From Leeia speluncae (GTDB lineage: Bacteria; Pseudomonadota; Gammaproteobacteria; Burkholderiales; Leeiaceae), in assembly GCF_020564625.1 (NCBI RefSeq), contig NZ_JAJBZT010000008.1, positions 1 to 64,000 of the forward strand: a stretch of DNA of 64,000 nucleotides, given 5' to 3'. Within the stretch, counting starts at the first letter, position 1. Every line of letters begins with the position of its first letter. Below the pieces are notes generated by a model that did no database searches, had not been told where the DNA came from, and worked only from the letters and a program-made list of their open reading frames with translations. Shown here piece by piece: positions 1-8,228 of this stretch. The position numbers and the translations under genes were made by a program.

Positions 1-30
1 GGTTCATTATCGAAACTTGGTTGCATGAGT

Positions 31-56
31 AAAAAGGCCGCTTTCGCGGCCTTTTT
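31..56. terminator. bidirectional Rho-independent terminator
   Basis: An 11-bp perfect inverted repeat (31-41 with 46-56) around a TTTC loop, with A's on the left arm and T's on the right. It can terminate the minus-strand binding-protein gene ending at 60 and any plus-strand gene entering from the left. Confidence 0.85.
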
Positions 57-59
57 ACA

Positions 60-1649
60 TTATTTCAGTACAACCGAGCTAATATCTAACCGTCCAAACG
101 GGCTCACTTTAAATCCACTCACGTTTGGGGTTGTCACCGCTGCATTGAGTGGGTGCGCTAGCGGAATCCATAGCCCTTGGTCACGAATAATCTTTTGAGC
201 AGCAACATACAATTTTGTACGGGTAGGGATATCCGCTGTTTTTTGACCATCTTGAATGAGCTTTTCTAGTTGAGGATCGCAGTAGCGTGCAAAGTTAGTG
301 CCTGATTGCACCGCGGCACAACTAAATTGTGGGGTTAAGAAATCATCTGGGTCTCCGTTATCGCCAACCCAACCCATAAATAGCAGGTCGTGTTCACCGG
401 CTTTGCCGCGTTTGATTAGCTCACCCCATTCCAACGTTTTAATTTCTGCTTTAATACCAATTTTTGCTAAGTCTGCTTGCAGTAGTTCTGCACCCGCCTT
501 TGGATTTGGGTTGGTAAAGGCTGAACTGCTTCTTACCCAAAGTGTAGTATCAAAGCCATTTGGAAACCCTGCTTCAGCTAACAGCTTTTTCGCTTTTGCT
601 GGATCATAAGGATAATCTGGCAGATCTTTTGCATAACTCCATGTGCTTGGTGGGTATGGGTTATTCGCAGAAGTAGCTGTACCGTTAAAGACCGTTTTTA
701 GATAGGTATTCTGATCGAATGCCAGGTTGATCGCTTGTCTAACTTTTGTGTTATCTAACGGTTTGTGTTGGGTATTAATCGCTAAAAATGCGGTACCAAA
801 TGAACTTGTGGTAACAATTTTTACCGCTTTATCTGCTTGTAAGCCTAACCATTCCTGAGGCTTTGGTGACAAGGCAATTTGGCATTCATTCGCTTTTACT
901 TTTTGAACACGTACTGCGCTATCTGGCGTAATGGCTAAAATGAGCCTATCTACATTTGTTTTTTTACCAAAGTAAGAAGGATTGGCGACATAGCGTACCA
1001 CCGCATCTTTCTGGAATGATTTCAGTACAAATGGACCGGTGCCAATTGGTTTGCTATTTAATTGGATTGCATTGCCAGATTTGAGTAGTTGGTCTGCGTA
1101 TTCTGCAGAGTAAATAGAGGCAAATCCCATCGTCAACTTACCGAGGAAGGTGGCTTCAGGTTTCGATAATTCAAATCTGACGGTATTGTTGTCTACTTTT
1201 TTAATTGACTTAATTAAAGCCGGTAATTGAAAGGATTGGGCATGTGGAAATCCATTCGGGCCGACAATCTTGGCCCATGGATGATTTGGATTAATCATTC
1301 TTTCAAATGAAAAAATCACATCATCCGCTTGTAATAGTCTTGTCGGTTTAAAGTAGTCTGTCGTTTGGAAACGTACATTTTTTCTTAAATGAAAGGTGTA
1401 ATTTAAACCATCAGCACTGACTTCCCAACGTTCTGCAAGGCTTGGTACTACCTTACTTTTAGTAGCGTCAAAATCGACTAAGCGATTAAAAATTAGATCT
1501 GCAGAGGCGTTGGTAGTCGTTAATGAGTTGTATTGCACCACATCAAAGCCTTCCGGGCTTGATTCTGTGCAAATAGTAAGTGGTTTTGCAAATGCAGCAG
1601 AGGAAAGGCTAAAAAGGGCAAGGCTAATTGCGGTGATACGGAGTCTCAT
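60..1649 (-). CDS. ABC transporter substrate-binding protein, family 5 (DppA-like dipeptide binding)
   Basis: Periplasmic solute-binding protein of the SBP_bac_5 family, which captures di- and oligopeptides or similar solutes for an ABC importer. I place the start at the ATG at 1649 because a normal Sec signal peptide follows (MRLRIT, hydrophobic core, cleavage near AFA-KP). The open frame runs further upstream, but that part codes for nothing like the family. The mature N-terminus has the DppA-type CTESSPEGFD segment, and a second cysteine pair lies near the C-terminus. The length of 529 aa matches DppA. No permease or ATPase genes adjoin it, so it is an orphan here. It ends in the terminator at 31-56. 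Family assignment is firm; the peptide substrate is inferred. Confidence 0.9.
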   Translation of the reverse strand: MRLRITAISLALFSLSSAAFAKPLTICTESSPEGFDVVQYNSLTTTNASADLIFNRLVDFDATKSKVVPSLAERWEVSADGLNYTFHLRKNVRFQTTDYFKPTRLLQADDVIFSFERMINPNHPWAKIVGPNGFPHAQSFQLPALIKSIKKVDNNTVRFELSKPEATFLGKLTMGFASIYSAEYADQLLKSGNAIQLNSKPIGTGPFVLKSFQKDAVVRYVANPSYFGKKTNVDRLILAITPDSAVRVQKVKANECQIALSPKPQEWLGLQADKAVKIVTTSSFGTAFLAINTQHKPLDNTKVRQAINLAFDQNTYLKTVFNGTATSANNPYPPSTWSYAKDLPDYPYDPAKAKKLLAEAGFPNGFDTTLWVRSSSAFTNPNPKAGAELLQADLAKIGIKAEIKTLEWGELIKRGKAGEHDLLFMGWVGDNGDPDDFLTPQFSCAAVQSGTNFARYCDPQLEKLIQDGQKTADIPTRTKLYVAAQKIIRDQGLWIPLAHPLNAAVTTPNVSGFKVSPFGRLDISSVVLK

Positions 1650-1795
1650 TCTTTGGATTCCTATCAATGATAATTGGATGACCGATTCACTGAAATGATC
1701 GGATTGAGTAATGAATATTTTATAGGCTAATGAATGTAACGCAAAGAACAGAATACGAAATGCATATTCCATTTGGCAAGAATAGTTGAGGAAAG

Positions 1796-1829
1796 TTTGA
1801 TAAAGAGGAGAAGGCTCCTCTTTATCAAA
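1796..1829 (-). terminator. strong hairpin after the signalling operon
   Basis: A perfect 15-bp inverted repeat (1796-1810 with 1815-1829) around a 4-nt loop, just past the stop of the last gene of the minus-strand signalling operon. The T-run on the minus strand is weak, so this may be a terminator or an mRNA-end stabiliser. Confidence 0.6.
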
Positions 1830-1845
1830 TATTAGAAATAGCGAA

Positions 1846-3195
1846 TTACGTGGGTTTAACCGGTTGTGAATAAACGGTAATCGTAAAGGTTTTGCCTTCC
1901 GTTCTCTCAAATTTTTGAATTTGCAAAATCTGAGGCTGGGTTAGCACATGATCATGTGATAGCAGTAATACACCATCAGGTGTTTTCAGATCATCCGCTA
2001 GTTTCATTCCCGGTTGTAAATCTGCTGAGCGAATAATCTTTGTACCGGCTGCGAGTAAGGCATCTGGTTCTTGAAGAACTAGCTCAAATATTGCAACCAC
2101 GGAAGGATCGTAACGGACTTTCTTATTTTTTTGTAAAAAGGCGAGTGCATCTTCAGGAGATAGCGAATGGCCAATGAGTGTCCCATTTCTGAGTGATTCG
2201 AAATCACTCACCACTGCTAAAATTCTCGCCCCAATAGGTATATTTTCTCCTGCTAAGCTATCAGGGAAGCCTTTTCCATCATATCGTTCGTGTTGATGGC
2301 GAATTAACTTTGCTGGGTTAGTCATTTGCTCGATCGGCATTAAGGCCATTTGTGCCTTTTCAGGATGCGTAGCAAATACTAATCGTTCTTCGGGTGTTAG
2401 TTGGTCAAATGGTTTTTTCAGAATTTCGTCTGGTAGGCTGATTTTTCCAATGGCATGGAGCAACCCTGCGATCATTAGTTCTTGTGCTTGCGCCTCGCTC
2501 AATTGCATTTTTCTCGCAAGACGACGGCCAAGTTCGCCAACACGATTCGCATTACCCGCCATTGCTCCTTCTCGCATTTCTAAGAAATTGGAGAAGACTT
2601 TAAGCATGGTAAAGAAGTTCTTTTTCAGCCTTTCTTGGGCATTTTCCAAGAACAAAACAGTTTGTCTCAGCTCTTCAGTTCTTGCATTGACCTCGCGCTC
2701 TAAATTCTCGTTTAAATGACGAAGTTTTTCATTCTGCGAATGGGTTAATGCTTCTAACCGAGCTTTTTCTTTTTCTAATTGTTGGTACTCTAACGCTTGA
2801 GCAACCGTGTGGAGTAAGTCTTGTTCTTCCCATGGTTTGGATAAATAACGATAGACCCCACCATCATTAATGGCGGCAATCGTAGAGGAAAGCTCTGAAT
2901 AACCGGTTAGAAGAATGCGTAACACATTCGGCCAGCGTGTTTTTACTTGTTTTAAAAACTCAGCGCCAGTCATATTTGGCATTCTCATATCAGAGATAAC
3001 CAAATCTACGGATTCTTCTTCTAGAATGCTTAGTCCCATTGCACCGCTTTCTGCTGTCAGGATACGATATCCGACAGGGCGAAATAACCGGCGAAGAGAG
3101 GACAGAATATTTACCTCATCGTCGACAAGTAAAATGGTAGGAACATTTTGTTCCTGACTTGCACCAGCAGCGGTTTCTGGTACTAAGGTTTCCAT
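1846..3195 (-). CDS. response regulator with degenerate HD-GYP output domain
   Basis: A 449-aa regulator. An N-terminal receiver (about residues 18-135) has the acidic pair DDE, phospho-acceptor D69 and K120. A coiled coil follows (about 138-195), then an HD-GYP-like domain (about 195-345) and a C-terminal extension. HD-GYP enzymes cleave cyclic di-GMP with a metal centre. Here the hallmark HD is HA (H247-A248), the HHE motif reads QHE, GYP reads GFP, and the upstream conserved His lies in an NANRV context. Several metal ligands therefore appear lost, and the domain is probably a binding or regulatory module rather than an active phosphodiesterase. It is the last gene of a five-gene operon, 6 bp after the HDOD gene. 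Confidence 0.88.
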   Translation of the reverse strand: METLVPETAAGASQEQNVPTILLVDDEVNILSSLRRLFRPVGYRILTAESGAMGLSILEEESVDLVISDMRMPNMTGAEFLKQVKTRWPNVLRILLTGYSELSSTIAAINDGGVYRYLSKPWEEQDLLHTVAQALEYQQLEKEKARLEALTHSQNEKLRHLNENLEREVNARTEELRQTVLFLENAQERLKKNFFTMLKVFSNFLEMREGAMAGNANRVGELGRRLARKMQLSEAQAQELMIAGLLHAIGKISLPDEILKKPFDQLTPEERLVFATHPEKAQMALMPIEQMTNPAKLIRHQHERYDGKGFPDSLAGENIPIGARILAVVSDFESLRNGTLIGHSLSPEDALAFLQKNKKVRYDPSVVAIFELVLQEPDALLAAGTKIIRSADLQPGMKLADDLKTPDGVLLLSHDHVLTQPQILQIQKFERTEGKTFTITVYSQPVKPT

Positions 3196-3201
3196 GATCC
3201 T

Positions 3202-4029
3202 TTACTCCATTAAAATGGCATCAACTTGATGACTAATCACTTCTAACTGATTTTTCCAATTAGCCATTTTCTCTTGGTCTAATCCAAGAAAGCGAATTAA
3301 ATCCCCCGGAAGTTGATCAATCGGAGAAAACGTTTCTGCAGCGGTTGGACAGGTGTAGTATCCCACCAACTCTTCAGCACAAAATACAACGCCAGCGACC
3401 GGTCCAATGGTTGCTGCTTCACCCACATGATGACTTTTAATCGCCTGAATGATCGGCTCTGGGAAATGCCAGTTTAATGCTAATTGTGAGCCTAATTCAG
3501 TATGATCAAATCCAAAGAAAGATTGCTCCTTCGCTAAAATCCCTGGGCCGTGGCATTCCTCATGAACCAAGCTCACAAATTGATCAGGGAATTCTGTAAA
3601 CAGTACTAACGTACCAACATCATGCAATAAGCCCGCAACAAAGCTAATCTCTTTCTGACAGCCCGTTTTTTCGGCCAACCATTCTGCACAATACGCAATC
3701 ATCAGATTGTCTTTCCAAAAGTGCATTAAGTCCTTTTGATCTTTTGCTTGCTGGCTGAGTGAAATACTAATAGCTAGTTTTTTCACGGTGCTCATGCCTA
3801 ATACCAGTATAGCACTTTGAATACTGGCTACTTTAGACGACATCCCAAAGAATGAAGAATTAGCGAGCTTTAGCAATCTGGCGGATAAGGCGGGATCATT
3901 TCCGATTTGATGCGCTAAAGTTTCTAATGTGGTTTCTTCTTTGTCCAACTGTTGAATTAAGGAAATAATCACATGTTGCGAGCTAGTCAAAATCTGCTGT
4001 TGTTGGATGATTTCATCAATCGTTTTCAT
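3202..4029 (-). CDS. HDOD domain protein
   Basis: A 275-aa protein made almost wholly of an HDOD domain, a non-catalytic relative of HD hydrolases found in bacterial signalling proteins. Typical segments are NDPALSARLLKLANSS, then SIQSAILVLGMSTVKKLA, and a later GLLHDVGTLVLF and HHVGEAA. There is no receiver or other output domain. Its ATG overlaps the stop of the upstream receiver-PAS gene in an ATGA arrangement (4026-4029), which suggests translational coupling. Its place between two response regulators suggests it acts as an adaptor in the same circuit; this is inferred. Confidence 0.88.
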   Translation of the reverse strand: MKTIDEIIQQQQILTSSQHVIISLIQQLDKEETTLETLAHQIGNDPALSARLLKLANSSFFGMSSKVASIQSAILVLGMSTVKKLAISISLSQQAKDQKDLMHFWKDNLMIAYCAEWLAEKTGCQKEISFVAGLLHDVGTLVLFTEFPDQFVSLVHEECHGPGILAKEQSFFGFDHTELGSQLALNWHFPEPIIQAIKSHHVGEAATIGPVAGVVFCAEELVGYYTCPTAAETFSPIDQLPGDLIRFLGLDQEKMANWKNQLEVISHQVDAILME

Positions 4030-4823
4030 GATGAACCCTCCATGGGATCTGGCATGAGTACAAATAATCTTCCTCTAACCGATTGTTCGGTATGGGCTAA
4101 ATCTTGTACCTGTACCCAAATTTTTTGCTGATTAATCATGATGGCGCTAGATTTTGCATTACTTTCCAGAGAAAGCATCTCTGAAGGTAATAGGGCGTCC
4201 GCTGATTGACCCGGCATGCTAATTTGGTTGAATATTTTTTCTGCACTCAAATTGGCTAATACAATATCGCCTTCCATCGAAACGCCGATTAAGCCAACCG
4301 GTAAGCTCTCAATAATCGCTTGCGTGGTTTCTAATGCTTCTACATTTATTTTGTTAAATTGCTCACTTAGCATCAGTTGCAATTCAGCTTGGGTAGATAG
4401 CAGCTCATTTGCTTCTAACAAGTCTTGTTGCAAAATCTTGTTTTGGATCAGAATGTCATGAATTCGAAATGCATCCGTCACGGTTGCACGTAAAAAGTCA
4501 TCATCCCAAGGCTTGGTAAGAAATTTATAGATAGAGCCTTCATTAATCGCATCGGTGACCGATTTCAAATCGGTATAGCCAGAGAGAACAATCCGAATAC
4601 TATCTGGGCAAATTTCTTTTGCTTTGGCTAAAAACTGTACGCCAGTCATGCCTGGCATCCGTTGATCAGAAATAATGACCCCGGGTTGATGGTCTTTTAA
4701 GATCTCAAGCCCCGCAGCCCCGCCAACAGCACGATGAATCTCATACCCATCTTGCCTTAGTAATCTATACAAGGCGGAAAGGATATTTTCTTCATCATCA
4801 ACAAGAAGAATGGTCTGAGCCAT
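4026..4823 (-). CDS. response regulator, receiver plus PAS-like domain
   Basis: A 265-aa regulator. The receiver (about residues 1-120) has the DDEE acidic pocket, the phospho-acceptor Asp in the ISDQRMPG motif and the conserved Lys in TKPWDD. A helical linker follows, then a PAS-like segment (IIESLPVGLIGVSMEGDIVLAN). No DNA-binding or enzymatic output is visible. The start at 4823 has a good TGAGGAAA ribosome-binding site seven bases upstream and leaves 10 bp after the preceding gene. A longer in-frame start would overlap that gene and lacks this site. It probably receives phosphate from the kinase at 5363-7396. Confidence 0.87.
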   Translation of the reverse strand: MAQTILLVDDEENILSALYRLLRQDGYEIHRAVGGAAGLEILKDHQPGVIISDQRMPGMTGVQFLAKAKEICPDSIRIVLSGYTDLKSVTDAINEGSIYKFLTKPWDDDFLRATVTDAFRIHDILIQNKILQQDLLEANELLSTQAELQLMLSEQFNKINVEALETTQAIIESLPVGLIGVSMEGDIVLANLSAEKIFNQISMPGQSADALLPSEMLSLESNAKSSAIMINQQKIWVQVQDLAHTEQSVRGRLFVLMPDPMEGSS

Positions 4824-4833
4824 TTTCGTTTCC

Positions 4834-5370
4834 TCAGGTGTTCTGTTGTTTTTCAACAGGGAGATTAGAGCTATCTAGGATGATATTTTCTGCATGAACG
4901 GGGGAAATATCGCCTGCTGTTTCAAAGCCCGCTAATAGTTTGCGCATTTCATCCGCTAGATTTTTGTTCTCTCGTTTAATGGTGATATCGGCTAAAACCT
5001 CTAAGACATGAGTAATTAACTCTACATCATTCCATGGTTTTGTCACAAAACGGCTAATACCCACTTCGTTGATTGCCCTTAAAATTGCCTGCATATCTGC
5101 TTGTCCAGACAAAATAATCGATGCAGTTAAGGGCTGAATCAGGTTTAGATTTCTTAAAAAATCGACCCCATTCATTTCCGGCATCCGATAATCCGAAATC
5201 ACTAAATCAATTGGATGCGTTTTAGCGTAGGTGAGTGCCTCTACTGGCGAATCAAAAATATCCAAGCTAATTTGAAAAGCAGATTGATCTGCTTTGGTTA
5301 AAAAGCTTAGCTCTCGTTTAACCGCATGGAGTACATTTTTTTCATCATCAACCAGAATGACTTTATGCAT
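4834..5370 (-). CDS. single-domain response regulator
   Basis: A 178-aa protein with one receiver domain (about residues 1-125: DDEKN acidic pair, phospho-acceptor in VISDYRMPEM, Lys in VTKPWND) and a short C-terminal tail of about 50 residues with no recognised output domain. Its start overlaps the kinase stop by 8 bp, so the two are probably co-translated. A bare receiver beside a kinase usually acts by protein contact or as a phosphate shuttle. With the two other receivers in this operon it points to a branched phosphorelay. Confidence 0.87.
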   Translation of the reverse strand: MHKVILVDDEKNVLHAVKRELSFLTKADQSAFQISLDIFDSPVEALTYAKTHPIDLVISDYRMPEMNGVDFLRNLNLIQPLTASIILSGQADMQAILRAINEVGISRFVTKPWNDVELITHVLEVLADITIKRENKNLADEMRKLLAGFETAGDISPVHAENIILDSSNLPVEKQQNT

Positions 5371-7396
5371 TTTCTACTTCTCCTTCGGCTTCTTGTATAT
5401 TCACTTCACGTTTGATGGGTAGATGAATCGTAAAGCAGGTGCCCACGCCCACTGTACTTTCTACATCGATATGGCCGCCGAGTTTCTTCATAATGCCAAA
5501 GACAAGAGACAAGCCAAGGCCAGTGCCTTGACCAACTGGTTTAGTGGTAAAGAAGGGTTCAAAAATTCGTTTGAGATTTTCTTCCGAGATGCCATTGCCT
5601 GTGTCTCGAATAGATAACCACACATGCTGATCATCTTTTATGCCGCTACTAATGGTAATTGTCCCAAAACTATCCATGGCTTGCGCTGCATTGACTAAGA
5701 TATTCAGGAATACTTGGTTTAATTGGGATGGAATGGTTTCGATGCTAGGTAGTTCGGCATAATTTTTAATGACTTCCGCTTTGTATTTAATTTCATTCCA
5801 AACCACATTCAGTGTCGAATCCATCCCCTTGTGAACATCTACTACTAACCATTCTCCTTCATCTACATGAGAAAAGTCTTTTAGGTCCTGCACGATATGT
5901 TTAACACGTTGGATACCATCTTTTGATTCAGTGAGTAAGGCGGAAATGTCTTCCAATAAAAATTCTAAATCGACAGTCTTTTTCGCTTTCACTAAGGAGG
6001 CTTGAATGTCTGCTGGCAGTTGTTTCTCCGCCTCTTGGTATTCATCAATGAGCTTTTGAATATCCAAGAAATACTTGCCTAAAGTATTGAGATTGGAAGC
6101 CACAAAGCCGGTTGGGTTGTTAATTTCGTGCGCAACACCGGCTGCTAGCTGACCAATCGCTGCCATTTTTTCAGACTGTAACAGTTGGCTTTGTGTATGT
6201 TCCAATTGCTGGATTAACTTACGTTGCTCTTCTTGTTCTTTTAGTAGTTTCTTCTCGGCTTCTTTACGTTCGGTAATATCTCGAATCACCGCTACCGCAT
6301 GCCATTGGCCATTACGCTGAGTTGAGGTAATCGATACTTCCACAGGAAAGGTTTCCCCTTGGTTATCTCTTGTGATCACCTCTACCGTTTTGCCTACTAA
6401 ATTGGCCGAACCTGCTAAAGTAAGATCAATCCCCGTTTCTTTTTTGTTCCCTGTATCTGGTTGAATCAGGTCATTCAGTATCCGTCCCAGCGCTTCAGAT
6501 TCGGTATACCCAAAGATGTTGCTAGCAGCAGGGTTCCATAACTCGATTTCGCCTTGTCCATCCATCATGATAATGCCGTCTAAAGCACTCTGAATCACAC
6601 TCGATAACATTGCTCTCGAATCAATTAAGGCGTGTTCAGCACTTTGGCGCTCCAGCACTTCTTCAACCAAGGAGGCTTGAGTTTCTTTTAACTCTTTAAT
6701 CAAATTATCTTGTTCTGCTTGCCTTGCCAATAATTCAGATTCCGCATGTTTGCGGGCAGAGATGTCTCTTAACATCATCTGCAGCATAAAACCTTCTTCT
6801 AAATGCATATTGTTGACGACCACTTCGGCAGGGAACCGGCTGCCATCCATTTTTTGAAATTCAAACTCAAAGCGGTGCCGCCCCTTACGGATGCAAGTCT
6901 TTAATTCTTTTAGGAATTTTGTGAAAGAATGACTACCATCTGGTTGATGTCTTGGGAAAAAATCTTTTAATTTTCTATTCAGTAATTCGCCCGATTCTTT
7001 CGCTGCAAACATAGATTGGGCAGCATGATTCACTTCTGCTACACCGTGGCGATTAATCACAAAAACGCCATCTAAATTAGAAAGAAACAGCATTTCAAAT
7101 CGCTCGGCCATTTGCCAGATTTCCATCTGGGCCTGTTCTCTTTGTAATTCGGCTTCTGCTTTTTGTTGTTCTAGCGTTTTTTGCTTTAGGGCGAGTTCAT
7201 CGATATGCCGTAGTAAGACATACACGCCACCCCAAATGAGCACCGTAAAGACAAGCAAGAAGAAAAGGGACTGGCTAACCGCGCCAATTAAGACATTTAA
7301 GATTAGCGATAATAAAATGATGACTAAATGATTAGCGGAGAGGTGCGATGGCAAACGCATGAGACGTCTCCTTTTAGGTATTTTTTCGTTCTCCAT
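5363..7396 (-). CDS. membrane PAS-PAS sensor histidine kinase
   Basis: A 677-aa kinase. Two close transmembrane helices near the N-terminus (about residues 22-62) leave almost no periplasmic loop, so sensing is probably in the membrane or cytoplasm. A short coiled coil, a first PAS domain (about 95-220), a second coiled coil and a second PAS (about 255-380) follow. Next come the dimerisation/phospho-acceptor segment with the H-box (GQLAAGVAHEINNPTGF) and the HATPase domain with N, G1 (DTGNGIS), F and G2 (GTGLGLSLV) boxes. It heads the minus-strand operon with three receivers and an HDOD protein. The signal is unknown. Confidence 0.92.
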   Translation of the reverse strand: MENEKIPKRRRLMRLPSHLSANHLVIILLSLILNVLIGAVSQSLFFLLVFTVLIWGGVYVLLRHIDELALKQKTLEQQKAEAELQREQAQMEIWQMAERFEMLFLSNLDGVFVINRHGVAEVNHAAQSMFAAKESGELLNRKLKDFFPRHQPDGSHSFTKFLKELKTCIRKGRHRFEFEFQKMDGSRFPAEVVVNNMHLEEGFMLQMMLRDISARKHAESELLARQAEQDNLIKELKETQASLVEEVLERQSAEHALIDSRAMLSSVIQSALDGIIMMDGQGEIELWNPAASNIFGYTESEALGRILNDLIQPDTGNKKETGIDLTLAGSANLVGKTVEVITRDNQGETFPVEVSITSTQRNGQWHAVAVIRDITERKEAEKKLLKEQEEQRKLIQQLEHTQSQLLQSEKMAAIGQLAAGVAHEINNPTGFVASNLNTLGKYFLDIQKLIDEYQEAEKQLPADIQASLVKAKKTVDLEFLLEDISALLTESKDGIQRVKHIVQDLKDFSHVDEGEWLVVDVHKGMDSTLNVVWNEIKYKAEVIKNYAELPSIETIPSQLNQVFLNILVNAAQAMDSFGTITISSGIKDDQHVWLSIRDTGNGISEENLKRIFEPFFTTKPVGQGTGLGLSLVFGIMKKLGGHIDVESTVGVGTCFTIHLPIKREVNIQEAEGEVENA

Positions 7397-7467
7397 AGTT
7401 TTACTCTAGTAAACCCAATGGAAAAGTCAAAAAAAGCCATCAAATGAGACGCTTACATCAAGTTAGT

Positions 7468-8115
7468 CTACTGACAGATACTCTTTAAGTATTGTGCGGC
7501 ATAAAAAATATCCCGCTCAATTGCTCGTTTAACGCCTGCAGGATAGTTTTGCTTTAATGCGGTCATTACTTCTGCGTGCGCATCATTCAACCCTTTTGCA
7601 AACTTAGGATCTTCAAATAGACGATTGGAAATTGGTCCAACTTGTAGCCAAACAGTTTCGATCAATTCAAGTAATAGGGGTGAGCCACTGGCTTTATATA
7701 GAATCAGATGAAAAAGCTCATTCGCATCCAAATAGGCTTTTGCGTCTAGTGTTTCTAATGCTTTGCCCATTTCCACACAAAGAGAGACAAGCGTTGCTCT
7801 TTCAGTCTCACTAATACGATGCGCACCTAATTCTGCTGCTTGCCCTTCAAGCATCATGCGAACTTGCAAAACATCTTCAAATTGAGCTTTATTGAGTGCT
7901 GGTACCGTCATGCCACAATTGGGAATATTCACTACCGCATGTTCTGCCGCCAAGCGTTGAAGTGCGGCGCGAACGGGCATTTGGCTGACACCTAATTCAT
8001 CTGCAATGGTTTTGATTTTTAGCCGATCTCCGGGCAAATATCTGCCCACGGTCAACCATTGTCTAACCGTTTGGTAAACGTGATCTTGAATGCTATCCGC
8101 TTCATTTGTTTTCAT
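7468..8115 (-). CDS. GntR family regulator, FCD subfamily
   Basis: A 215-aa regulator with an N-terminal winged helix (about residues 10-75; the segment KTIADELGVSQMPVRAALQRL is diagnostic) and a C-terminal all-helical FCD effector domain, which usually binds an organic acid through a metal. It lies downstream of, and co-oriented with, the aminotransferase and glutamine-synthetase-like genes, but a terminator separates them. It is the obvious candidate to bind the repeated TTTGATCAAA palindromes upstream of that pair. No such site lies in front of its own gene. Confidence 0.9.
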   Translation of the reverse strand: MKTNEADSIQDHVYQTVRQWLTVGRYLPGDRLKIKTIADELGVSQMPVRAALQRLAAEHAVVNIPNCGMTVPALNKAQFEDVLQVRMMLEGQAAELGAHRISETERATLVSLCVEMGKALETLDAKAYLDANELFHLILYKASGSPLLLELIETVWLQVGPISNRLFEDPKFAKGLNDAHAEVMTALKQNYPAGVKRAIERDIFYAAQYLKSICQ

Positions 8116-8187
8116 AGAAAATTTGGATGAAAAATGGGCTATATATCGGTCGCGCAGAGTCTAGCGGTTTATGAAAAGCTTTGCATC

Positions 8188-8221
8188 AAAAAAAGCCCAC
8201 TAAGTTTAGGTTTAGTGGGCT
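8188..8221 (-). terminator. Rho-independent terminator
   Basis: A 10-bp stem (8194-8203 with 8212-8221) that on the minus strand is followed by seven T's. It ends the glutamine synthetase-like / aminotransferase transcript and insulates the GntR gene. Confidence 0.85.
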
Positions 8222-8228
8222 ATCTAGA

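Noticed and set aside
1650-1910. N-terminal extension of the dipeptide-binding protein
   Set aside because: The extra 87 codons precede a perfect signal peptide, match no family part and cross the likely promoter.
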